Part shown: piece after piece, positions 57,201 through 64,000 of the stretch
Numbering within the stretch: the first letter of the stretch is position 1
How the letters are laid out: each line of letters begins with the position of its first letter
Source of the DNA: Nakazawaea peltata
Taxonomy: Eukaryota > Ascomycota > Pichiomycetes > Alaninales > Pachysolenaceae
Direction: 5' to 3'
Length of the DNA: 64,000 bases
NCBI GenBank assembly: GCA_001599355.1
Contig: BCGQ01000006.1
Coordinates: forward strand, 620,001 to 684,000
Position numbers and translations under genes: made by a program
Notes under the pieces: model-generated
The model's input: only the letters and a program-made list of their open reading frames with translations
Told to the model about the DNA's origin: nothing
Database searches by the model: none

Positions 57201-59138
57201 TGCTAATAATCCTTCTAAAGCTATTGGAGGGACATTATCGGTGCTCAACAACAGCGAATCTGGCAATGACAATCTACAAAGATACTTGATAGTGCTAACA
57301 GCAGTATCACTTCTGTCGAAATCACAGTCATAATTGGTGAAAAGATGAACAAAGAAGTGAGGGAAACGTGACCAAAGGATCGAGGTTGTTTCAAGAAGCA
57401 TCTCCTTCGAGAGAGAAGATCTCAGAGTCGAAGGGAGGGCAGAAGAGATACCAGGGGAAGAATCTCCTCCAACAGACCCGATACTTGGACGAGGATCATC
57501 GCCGGAATTATGTCTAGTTTCAGCATCATTCTCGTCAAACCTCAGGAATCTCTCACTGTTACGTCTTAAATCATCACAGACCTTATCGAAGTCCGGAGCG
57601 ATACTTTTAAAGACTGTTTGTAAGATAAGCTCGACTTGCAACTTCAATTCGTCTCCCAAGTTGACAGTCAATGCGATGAAAAGCTGTAATGCCGCATAAA
57701 GTAAGGATGGCTGGTCGACTATTTGCAAGGTCTGGAGTAAGTTTTTGCAAACAGGGTCTGAGACAAGAGCGAGAATCGAGGGATGATGAGGAAGGTAAGT
57801 AGAAGAAGCTTCGATGGCTGTTGTGAGGAGAGAGAATGCAAAGACTCGAGTACTTTCCATGTGCTGGTATTGATTGGAGGGGGAGATCATGTAGATAAGA
57901 ATAGAGAGGTATTCTTTAATGCAAGGGATTCCGTACGGTTTTGATGGGGAGGATGGAAGGGAGTCGGGGAGAGAGTCTGGAAGAGTGTCTGGTTGAGATT
58001 CTGGTTGAGACTCAGCTTGAGGTCCTTTAGAAGGACTTGGTTCTGAGTTATTACTGGCTTGGTCAGACTCTGTGGTTTCGTCAGTTGGTTGAGAAGACCC
58101 GTTAGTCTGTTTCTCAGCTGATTTTTCAGTCAGATCAGTATTCTCAGTATCCTCTGTGGAGGGTACTGTCGAGGGTACCGTTGAACCAGTGCTGTCTGTA
58201 CTTTCTGTCCCTCCAATAGTATCCTCTTGCAACTTTGAAACCCTCAACACAGGCTCCTCTACTACCTTGAATCTCTCCGGTTTAATATCACGAAGCTTAC
58301 CAAATATACGTATAGTAATAGAAGTCATAGCCATCTCAGCAGCTCTTCTCAACACCTCGGACCGTCTCTTATTACAAGCCAAGGAAAGACAGGTCTGGAT
58401 GACCTCATAGACAACTTCATCGGGCAAAAGATCACCCAAATCCGAGTTCAAAGTGATCTCCAAAAGACGTAAAACCTTCAACAAGACAGCGTCATCGCTG
58501 GCCTGATCTCCTGCCTCAAAACGACAACGCGTAAGAGCAGCAACGACCTGCGGAAGAGCCTGCTGGATGTTATTGGAGGCCGGCGACACGATGGAGTACT
58601 GGAGGAACTTGGATAATGACGATAACAGGAGCAGGGTGATGTATCCGGAGGTGGAAGACGACTTGATCACCATCAAGAAGGGCTGTAAGAGGGTGAGAGT
58701 GTCGACATCAGCGATATTATGGACGTCTGAGAGGAGGATTCTCAACTGGATGAAGCCGCTGACGAGAGGGCTGTCGGATTTGTGGAGGTCTTTTGATGGT
58801 TGTGACTGAGGAGAGGTGGCGGTGTTCTCACCTAGCACTTTGTGGGAGGATTTGGACGCGTAAGGAGAGGATTTGGAGCCGAATCTGGAGGTTGATGGCG
58901 ATGGTGGCGAGCCTAACGCGGCGGCGGCGGCGGTAGAAATTTGAATTGGGCTCGGAGATCCGGTCGATTCGGCGGGTTCATCGAGTCCAAAGAGAAGGTC
59001 GCGCCCATGGCCACCCAAGATCAGGGCGGCAACGCCACTCTGAGACCATTTGGGGATCTTACGCATCTCGGAGGAGATGGTGATGCATTCTCCAATCACC
59101 AAAGTGAGAGGATCCGCCGTTTTAACGTGACTTGACAT
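54294..59138 (-). CDS. GEA2: Large Arf guanine-nucleotide exchange factor Gea1/Gea2 (GBF1 family)
   Basis: 1614 residues (S. cerevisiae Gea2 is 1459). The N-terminal DCB/HUS region (SGFIQLRILLSD, LTLLQPFLMV, LSLACNKRRSEVLRRAAEMAM) precedes the Sec7 domain (~700-880) with FRLPGESQQIERIVETF; the catalytic glutamate is residue 771. FILSYSVIMLNTDLHNP-type and IIPEEHHGT blocks follow, then C-terminal HDS helices including GLLDEISSAGAVG. It activates Arf1 at the early Golgi for COPI coat assembly. The extra length comes from a Ser/Thr/Pro/Gln-rich insert (~300-400) and other linkers. The CTG at 56865-56867 matches Ala of Gea2 RVDEAIR. Confidence 0.95.
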   Translation of the reverse strand: MSSHVKTADPLTLVIGECITISSEMRKIPKWSQSGVAALILGGHGRDLLFGLDEPAESTGSPSPIQISTAAAAALGSPPSPSTSRFGSKSSPYASKSSHKVLGENTATSPQSQPSKDLHKSDSPLVSGFIQLRILLSDVHNIADVDTLTLLQPFLMVIKSSSTSGYITLLLLSSLSKFLQYSIVSPASNNIQQALPQVVAALTRCRFEAGDQASDDAVLLKVLRLLEITLNSDLGDLLPDEVVYEVIQTCLSLACNKRRSEVLRRAAEMAMTSITIRIFGKLRDIKPERFKVVEEPVLRVSKLQEDTIGGTESTDSTGSTVPSTVPSTEDTENTDLTEKSAEKQTNGSSQPTDETTESDQASNNSEPSPSKGPQAESQPESQPDTLPDSLPDSLPSSPSKPYGIPCIKEYLSILIYMISPSNQYQHMESTRVFAFSLLTTAIEASSTYLPHHPSILALVSDPVCKNLLQTLQIVDQPSLLYAALQLFIALTVNLGDELKLQVELILQTVFKSIAPDFDKVCDDLRRNSERFLRFDENDAETRHNSGDDPRPSIGSVGGDSSPGISSALPSTLRSSLSKEMLLETTSILWSRFPHFFVHLFTNYDCDFDRSDTAVSTIKYLCRLSLPDSLLLSTDNVPPIALEGLLAYINGINDRIRLQPLAQASDPHRLIVQKNQKQEFLECMKLLNENNKAGLLLLHSKGFISDLSDLDELAKFYFEKSAGLNKKKLGELLAKPSNLDLLKRFMDLFDFTGLRVDELLRVLLKSFRLPGESQQIERIVETFADKYVRCQETSENSLSTPTPVDHEPVHPDKDAVFVLSYSVIMLNTDLHNPKIKNHMTLTEYQRNLRGVYGGKDFPSWYLEGIYNSIKEREIIIPEEHHGTTKWFDDMWTNLILQHETAKLRASDTSFDLLHPLDLSDTTQFDKELFIKTSEPVISTLLTIFEEASDDHIITRMMTTIDRCLNIASHFGLDSTLDKLVEILSHLTTLTGVKLSQLIVDDGSIRDVIPVTQIEVKESHETITVSEVSVWFGRDFKLQLSTIELFRILRKCEYRVTPHWLNIATILLTLFENCLVDPDMFPEFQSRLNLPPIPKVKPQFHINRSKLLKESGFLSSFSAFLKGYSDEPPEPTDEEIQSTLSTINCIRSSSLLRLISTISNTSSENADRFVKLLVQLLPVKSKLTLRFYDSEVIFILETAVCLSLVSMNESIIAMLIKIIDDLFESSKQLEQVMTPEPEEIETRSIDAAVAKELPNVDLEINVGDVLMAHSIAPVEDKSGSAAARRKAAKQPREEESKPATIRVSTLVRLCTYKLLLLRNSKTLKESILTQTLERVHSVDKLQLIKYGTPLIKPLGALLDDESWTKQAVRDKEQYWMLMRTFASSLKHNREVFDLVNLRVEKCISHENYFLILGLLDEISSAGAVGLQWEKEYERLVKTGHKVESERNPYEGVIQTSIQSIKLTASIKLIVDYKVLIQLLCHQCYNPCTEIRVYAIQLLETTLMASVESTSISADSVSENCLFALLADIMKPENQMDINILKMITKYYLRVGLKRMQSGYLLKYVKIVQLMIRKLQSKDFEEQLVEMLKNMYLILSEENKDEKDVGVLKQLKELIGL

Positions 59139-59805
59139 TAAGCGCTGATGAATGTAAAGGGGGGTGGCGGTATGTTTTAGAGGTGAAAATGGCTGGGGAA
59201 CGCGGTTTAAAGTGTCAATTTGGTTAACAGTGAGGGTTTGGATGTGTCTGACAACTCAATTCGTCGTTTCCGTGCGATCTTCACTATGATCACCGATATG
59301 ATTTGATTTTGAAGGTTTGGTGGAGGGTTATTTTTGGGAGAGTTTTGGCCTGTGTGTTGTTTTTTTTGTCGAGTAATGGGCAGGGAGGGCAGGTAGCGCA
59401 GGGCAGGTAGTGGGGCAGACACTGCAGGGCAAGTAGTGCACGAGATAATTTAAATGGGGGTTAGCGATGGGGGTCTTGATTATAGGCAAAACAGGGCTAT
59501 TCTATTTAAGTGTACTGCAGTGCACTGTAGTGTACTGTAGTGTATTGTTGTCGGTGTCTTGTTCTGTGTGTTTTGATCTACATAATACTTTGCTTCTTTC
59601 CCCTTCTATTCGAGCCTTCACTTCCCTTCCTACCCTGCCCCCTCCACACATCTGCCCTTGCCCATTTTGGGCAAATGAATAATTTACACTACCTTCTGAT
59701 AAGGGGAGATAACGAGTCAACGAGTAGAGGACCATATAATTTACAGAGTAACATTAAACAAATATGTACAATGGAGTAGGATACACTCATAGAGCATCGA
59801 TGCTA
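59139..59805. promoter_or_regulatory. GEA2 upstream region
   Basis: About 670 bp of GEA2 promoter. It has a gcagggcaggtagt-type duplication (about 59383-59440) and gtgtactgtagtgta repeats (about 59508-59548). No supported gene. Confidence 0.4.
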
Positions 59806-60223
59806 TCACACCATCACCTCTGTTTTAGCTACTTCCCCCTTGTTATCCACTTCTTTACCCGCCTTAATCTGCCATAGCCCCTCTTGAGTCCACGCGAGGC
59901 GCCTGCGCATGCCCTTTGAGTTTAGATACGAAGCCAAGTCAGATCCGAGATAACGAGGGTGGGCTGGAGTGAGTGGTGTTGTGATGTGATGTTTGTGTGA
60001 GGGTGCTCTGGTGGGCAGGTAACAGAGGGCAGTTAACAGAGGGCAGTTAACAGAGGGCAAGATTGTGAATTTTAAGGTCAGAGCAGAGGAATTACTTACA
60101 GGGGCAGGTAATAAAGAGTTTTTCAGGGGCAGGGTGGTAAAGGGGTTACTTACACGGGCACGCAATAAAGGGGTTCCTTACATAGGCAGGCAAAGGGTCA
60201 ATCATAACCTTTAATTTAGTCAT
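59806..60223 (-). CDS. Possible small spliced gene, unknown function
   Basis: A tentative model. Exon 1 is 60154-60223 (ATG; MTKLKVMIDPLPAYV..., 70 nt), donor GTAAGT, intron 59964-60152 (189 bp), acceptor CAG, exon 2 59806-59963, ending in TGA. The frame joins in phase 1, giving 75 residues with a basic, Trp-containing C-terminal half (YLGSDLASYLNSKGMRRRLAW). For: exact donor, consistent phase, ATG start, amphipathic sequence. Against: no TACTAAC in the intron (only TGTTAAC-like sequences), the intron contains a minisatellite, and I recognise no homologue. The whole interval could instead be non-coding. Confidence 0.3.
60012..60180 (+). repeat. Minisatellite (agggcagttaacag and related units)
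   Basis: Three tandem 14-bp copies of agggcagttaacag-like sequence at about 60012-60060, followed by looser gggcaggYaataaag/ggggttacttacac units to about 60180. Located partly within the possible intron. Confidence 0.75.
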
Positions 60224-60336
60224 GGTATTGTAAGAAGTTTACGATGAAATGAGGAATAGACTATTAAGCAGCTCAGCTTATCACTGCACTAAACACATCT
60301 ACAACCTCCTGTATCTGCAAATAAATAAAATAAATA

Positions 60337-61437
60337 TTAACGAATCTCACGCTGATTATATGACCTATATGAATGCCACAGTAATTTCCAATCCTTCAAT
60401 CCCAAACTTTTATCAAAGACATCGAAATCGGCTTTCTCCAAACGACTCAAATACAATTTGATAGGTAACAGAGCCATGAATGGAACAAAAATCAGATCGG
60501 GAATTCCTTTAAGCCAATTAGAACTCATTGGATGCTGTTGTTGAGCAATTTCTTGTTTTAATGTCGCTAACTTGGTCTCTACAGAAAGAATATGGTCATT
60601 CAGGGCAATACAGGTCTCGAAAACCACGTCTTTAAGCCTTTTATGCACGTCATCCCCCACTTCGTAGCCTTGGACTAACCTTAATACATCCTCTTGAGAT
60701 AGTTCGTGCTTCTGCATCAAATCAAGCGGCAACATTACCATGTCATGTTTGCGTGCATAAAACTCTAATTGCATTACCAAACTGGCAACACCATTCAGTT
60801 GCCCAATATGGGCCAGGATATCGGTGATCAACGTCTGGATCTCCGCGGACAGTTCGAGGAGGTCTATAGCGGAAGGAGAAATCTCTGGGGCCAAAACCAA
60901 ACTTTGAACGAAATAATTCAATTGTGAGTACGTGCCTTCACCATACAGACACATATCTTGAACACTTTTCAAGTTATTTCCAGCATTGGACTCCATGAAG
61001 TATCTCTTGTTGGCAATATAATTATGGAAATAAGACAAATCTGCTCCTCCTGATGATACAAGCAAGCTACTGATTGGCTCTCCTACGGTGGCTTGCCCCA
61101 TTTCCAGTCTGACCATCAAATCGTCCCAAAATTTGAACTTCATCATACTGGCCCGCGAAGGGGTGATCTTCTGCATCTCCAAGTTGAAGCATCGCAGTGC
61201 CACATAAGCTCCTTGAACTGGTTCGGGGATATAATGCATCATCAACTCAGAGCTCTTATCGTACTTTGCCAAAAGCTCTTTACAATCGAAGAGCAGTCGT
61301 TGCTCCGCAACACCCCCCGCATTTGGAGTTTCTGGTGCAGAGGGATGTGTAAAGGGAGAGGTGCCTGCAGAATGATACAGCCTTTTATATCTTCCGGACA
61401 CACTCGCTAATGCAGAACCAAATCGAACTCTAATCAT
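60337..61437 (-). CDS. Complex I assembly factor of the NDUFAF6 (squalene/phytoene synthase-like) family
   Basis: 366 residues. An N-terminal Arg/Ser-rich mitochondrial presequence is followed by a squalene/phytoene synthase-like helical fold: ALRCFNLEMQKI, MMKFKFWDDLM, GQLNGVASLVMQLEFYARKHDMVMLPLDLMQKHELSQEDVLR and the terminal KADFDVFDKSL. These match NDUFAF6/Sicily (human LRxFNxELxxV, MRxQFW, LPxDxxxxHGVSQED, VDFDIF). The Asp-rich catalytic motifs of true prenyl synthases are not evident. Known role: assembly of NADH dehydrogenase on the matrix side. Divergent from CPR6 with a 173-bp promoter containing GGTCGTGCAT. Confidence 0.8.
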   Translation of the reverse strand: MIRVRFGSALASVSGRYKRLYHSAGTSPFTHPSAPETPNAGGVAEQRLLFDCKELLAKYDKSSELMMHYIPEPVQGAYVALRCFNLEMQKITPSRASMMKFKFWDDLMVRLEMGQATVGEPISSLLVSSGGADLSYFHNYIANKRYFMESNAGNNLKSVQDMCLYGEGTYSQLNYFVQSLVLAPEISPSAIDLLELSAEIQTLITDILAHIGQLNGVASLVMQLEFYARKHDMVMLPLDLMQKHELSQEDVLRLVQGYEVGDDVHKRLKDVVFETCIALNDHILSVETKLATLKQEIAQQQHPMSSNWLKGIPDLIFVPFMALLPIKLYLSRLEKADFDVFDKSLGLKDWKLLWHSYRSYNQREIR

Positions 61438-61610
61438 CTGTCACTGTCTTTGTTGTCAAGGTGTGAATCGTTGTCAGCTCCCCCACTTTGAATCATGCCA
61501 TTTGCTGCAGGGTCAGTTAAGGTTTTTTTTTTTTGCTCAGAGTTAAGGTCGTGCATATTATTATTAATTTGTGAACCTTATTTGAAAAATTTTGGGCGAT
61601 GAGGTAGTTA

Positions 61611-62744
61611 ATGGGGTCGAATAACAGACGAAAGATGGTGTATGCATACTTGGATGTTGAAGTGAAGGGTTCAGCGGTTGGCAGAGTGGTGTTTGAGTTG
61701 TTTGAGGAGGCTGCCCCGAGGCTGAGTGGGAATTTCTTGGAGTTGTGTAAACAAGGAAAGTACAAAGATAATAAGTTCCACAGAGTGGTGAAGAACTTCA
61801 TGGTTCAACTGGGTGATATTGTGTATGGAAATGAAGGTGAAGGATACGATGAGAGTAAAGTTGGAACTGGTGGGGAGTCGATTTACACTACCGAAAAGGA
61901 CCAGAATACTGGTCTCAGAGGTACTTTCGAAGATGAGAATTTGGTCGATTTCGAAGGCATGATGAACTTGGCTATGGCTAATACAGGAGAACCAAACACG
62001 AACTGTTCACAATTCTTTGTGAATACCAATTTGGTACCTCATTTGAATGGGAAGCATACGATTTTCGGACGGGTCGTGCACGGTAAATCGGTCATCCGAT
62101 ATATTGAACTCTGTGAGGAAGGTGTTATCCGCGGCTGTGGACAATGGGAAGAAGGTAAAGATGATGTCCCTGTGTATAACGCTTGTTATGATAGTATTGG
62201 AGGTGATATTTATGAAGAGTACCCTCAAGATGAAGAAGAGAATATTGGGGAGAGCACAACTAAACTGTATGAAGTGACAAATACTATCAAAGAAAGTGGT
62301 ACTCTGTTGTTCAAGGCCGGCCGTAAACTGGACCTGTTGTTCAAATACAAAAAAGCAGTCAGGTATTGTAATGAGTTTGTTCCTGATCTGGATTCGAACA
62401 AGGAGTATTATGTAAAGTTTGTAGAATTGAAGAAGAAACTGTTCCTCAATATTTGCTTGACGAGTCTTCAATTGGGATATTATGAGGAGTGTATTACTTA
62501 TGCGAACTATCTTTTTGAGATGGATTTCGAGCTTTCTGTGCTGGAGAAATCCAAGACCCAGTATCGTAGAGGTGTGGCATATCAAAGTTTGGGTAAATTA
62601 GACCAGGCTTTGGAAAGTTTGGAGGAACTGAGACGTCTTGTTCCTCTGGATAAGTTGGTGGAACAACAATATAAGAAGGTGATGGAGGGAATTGAGGAAA
62701 GGAAGGTTAAACTGAAACTGAAATTGTCCAAGTTCTTCAAGTGA
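61611..62744 (+). CDS. CPR6: Cyclophilin-40 type peptidyl-prolyl isomerase, Hsp90 co-chaperone
   Basis: 377 residues (S. cerevisiae Cpr6 371, Cpr7 393). Residues ~8-175 form a cyclophilin domain: VYAYLDVEVKG, FELFEEAAPR, KFHRVVKNFMVQ-x-GD, LAMANTGEPNTNCSQFFVNT and HLNGKHTIFGRVVHGK. The catalytic Arg is in FHRV; the usual Trp is His (HLNGKH), as in several cyclophilin-40s. Residues ~215-365 are TPR repeats (YRRGVAYQSLGKLDQALESLEEL) that dock the Hsp90 C-terminus. CTG at 61809-61811 falls in the Q-(G/A)-G-D motif, where Ala is normal and Leu would be odd. Cpr7 cannot be excluded. Confidence 0.9.
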   Translation: MGSNNRRKMVYAYLDVEVKGSAVGRVVFELFEEAAPRLSGNFLELCKQGKYKDNKFHRVVKNFMVQLGDIVYGNEGEGYDESKVGTGGESIYTTEKDQNTGLRGTFEDENLVDFEGMMNLAMANTGEPNTNCSQFFVNTNLVPHLNGKHTIFGRVVHGKSVIRYIELCEEGVIRGCGQWEEGKDDVPVYNACYDSIGGDIYEEYPQDEEENIGESTTKLYEVTNTIKESGTLLFKAGRKLDLLFKYKKAVRYCNEFVPDLDSNKEYYVKFVELKKKLFLNICLTSLQLGYYEECITYANYLFEMDFELSVLEKSKTQYRRGVAYQSLGKLDQALESLEELRRLVPLDKLVEQQYKKVMEGIEERKVKLKLKLSKFFK

Positions 62745-63275
62745 CACAGCAGTATATAGAGGTAACGAGTATTCAGGAGATATAAATTGAGTAGTGGAGT
62801 GTAGTCAGTGTAGTCCGATAGGAGATAATTAATTAGGGTGTGCTGAGTCTCGTGTAATTGAGTAGATCTGCCTAGCTTCCAGCAGACTGTAATTGAATAG
62901 TTCAAGGTGAATCTCAAATTGGGGATACAGGTCGTGTATTTTGACTCAATTATTTGGTGTAACGATGTACAAGGGTTACATCACCGCACCAGAAGAGGTG
63001 GATAAGAAACAGAGGTAAACCCTCTAAACCACCCACGGAATGAGCTGTCCTTGTATAAACAGCTCACTCGAGTCCCTCTATCCCAAACATGCCAACCCCT
63101 CAATGCCCAACCCCTCAGCACCCCAAACCAGCCAGTCCCTCAACCCCATCTCCCCCATCTCTGGTCGTGCACAATCTCCCAAAATCAAAAATTTTCCGCC
63201 CTTCTTTTCCATCGGCGCTTAATCTTCAAAAGCTTCCCAACCACCACCAAGATACAAACCACCCCCCATTAAACG
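62745..63275. promoter_or_regulatory. PSE1 promoter region
   Basis: 531 bp with GGTCGTGTAT (62930-62939) and GGTCGTGCAC (63163-63172, 104 bp before the ATG), and TCAAAAATTTTCC (about 63184-63197). A ccccaaccctcaatgccc-like Pro-rich repeat region near 63090-63150 shows no coding features. Confidence 0.45.
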
Positions 63276-64000
63276 ATGTCACAGATCCCTGAAGAGTACC
63301 GCGCTCCTTTAGGAGCCTTGGTGAACCTGTTGGCAGCCGCAGACAACCAGATGCGGTCCCAAGCCGAGAAATCTTTACACTCTGAGTGGGTCAAGAAAGG
63401 CAAGGTGGAAATTATGTTGTTGTATTTGGCGGAGAGAAGTAGTGGCGTTGGAGAGGCGGTCGATGAGGTGCAGAGACTGTTTGCCGCTGTGTTGTTCCGT
63501 AGAATTCTGACCAGGATGCCCGATGGACCGGGCTTCTCGGTCACTCTGAGAGTCATCGACCATATTGAGCCTGCTGTCAAGGAGCAAATCCGTCTGGTTT
63601 TGGGCCAAGGGTTCATGGCTGGAGGGTTGAGTCGTAGTGTGCGCCATAAGATTGCCGATGCGATCTCGGAATGCGCCAAATCCGCTTCGGAATCGGCCTC
63701 CGATTGGCCCCAATTGTTACCGATGTTGTTCGAGGCCACCAAAAGTGGAGACTCGAGTTTCCGTGAGTCGCTGTTCCGTGTCTTTGGAAGCACACCTGAG
63801 TTGATCGACCGTAGTCTCATTGACAACGTGTTGCCGGTGTTCCATGCTGGGTTTGAGGACTCTGACGATGACGTCCGGATCGCTGCTGCTACTGCTTTTG
63901 TAGCTTGTTTCCAACAGCTTCCAAAGAAACTGTGGGCTCAATTGTCGGTTCTTTTACCTTCGTTGCTCAATTCTTTGCCTAGATTGTTGGACAATGGGAA
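63276..64000 (+). CDS. PSE1: Importin Pse1/Kap121 (beta-karyopherin, importin-5), N-terminal part cut by right edge
   Basis: 241 residues from the ATG at 63276, running off the window in frame. It aligns closely with S. cerevisiae Pse1: start MSQIPEEYRAPLGALV, DNQMRSQAEKSL, AAVLFRR, SVRHKIADAISECAKS, WPQLLPMLFEATKSG, FRESLFRVFGSTPELI, and LLPSLLNSLPRLLD. These are HEAT repeats 1-5 of a nuclear import receptor. CTG codons 63327-63329, 63477-63479 and 63507-63509 align with Ala in Pse1. About 850 residues should lie beyond the edge. Confidence 0.95.
   Translation, partial: MSQIPEEYRAPLGALVNLLAAADNQMRSQAEKSLHSEWVKKGKVEIMLLYLAERSSGVGEAVDEVQRLFAAVLFRRILTRMPDGPGFSVTLRVIDHIEPAVKEQIRLVLGQGFMAGGLSRSVRHKIADAISECAKSASESASDWPQLLPMLFEATKSGDSSFRESLFRVFGSTPELIDRSLIDNVLPVFHAGFEDSDDDVRIAAATAFVACFQQLPKKLWAQLSVLLPSLLNSLPRLLDNG

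Noticed and set aside
62072-62081. Exact GGTCGTGCAC inside CPR6
   Set aside because: It lies in the coding sequence for the conserved GRVVHGK segment, so it is likely incidental and was not counted as a promoter site.
1-64000. tRNA, rRNA, transposons, LTR elements or virus-like elements
   Set aside because: No cloverleaf with an A box and GGTTCRANNCC B box, no reverse transcriptase, integrase or transposase frames, and no long terminal repeats were seen. An eye scan can miss a tRNA.

Overview
The window is nuclear DNA of a budding yeast (Saccharomycotina). It has compact, mostly intronless genes, a few start-proximal introns with an exact TACTAAC branch point, and about 33 genes whose closest recalled relatives are Saccharomyces/Candida proteins. 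G+C is roughly 40% by eye. The most important point is the genetic code. In-frame CTG codons repeatedly fall on positions that are conserved alanine in orthologues: URA3, IDP1, EFG1 APSES domain, YPT31, SPT16, IKI3/ELP1, GEA2, PSE1, COX8 and all three tandem reductases. They almost never fall on conserved leucine. This is the CUG=Ala code known from Pachysolen tannophilus and Nakazawaea/Peterozyma (translation table 26). The organism is therefore most likely a member of that clade. Its G+C seems higher than I recall for Pachysolen, so Nakazawaea or Peterozyma is my guess. All proteins here should be translated with CTG as Ala; standard-code translations are wrong at every CTG.

Layout, left to right. 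At 0-5 kb are a cell-wall mucin-like gene cut by the left edge, RPS20 and HOF1. At 5-13 kb are the magnesium transporter MNR2 and a tandem trio of zinc-free medium-chain reductases. At 13-23 kb are SUB1 (one intron), ARA2, a GNAT-like acetyltransferase, the peroxisomal beta-oxidation enzyme FOX2 with a long in-frame GAA repeat, and a sugar transporter. At 23-35 kb are IKI3 (Elongator), VPS33, the divergent complex IV pair COX9/COX8, mitochondrial IDP1 and a small mitochondrial membrane protein. At 35-44 kb are an EFG1/StuA-type regulator with a very long upstream region, SPT16, YPT31 (one intron) and CHZ1. At 44-54 kb are JJJ1, the fluoride exporter FEX1, a BRD8-like bromodomain protein, TIM9, URA3 and a divergent mitochondrial carrier. 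At 54-64 kb are the Arf-GEF GEA2, a possible small spliced gene, a complex I assembly factor of the NDUFAF6 family, the cyclophilin-40 CPR6 and the start of importin PSE1, cut by the right edge.

Functional threads. Several genes serve mitochondria (COX9, COX8, IDP1, TIM9, the carrier, the NDUFAF6-like factor, the 34.1 kb protein). An NDUFAF6 homologue implies a conventional respiratory complex I, unlike S. cerevisiae. Chromatin genes are scattered (SUB1, SPT16, CHZ1, BRD8-like). A short motif, GGTCGTGYN, recurs in about ten intergenic positions, mostly upstream of mitochondrial or transport genes, and may be an unrecognised promoter element. No transposon, virus-like element, tRNA, rRNA or CRISPR array was seen. 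Intergenic regions hold several short minisatellites.
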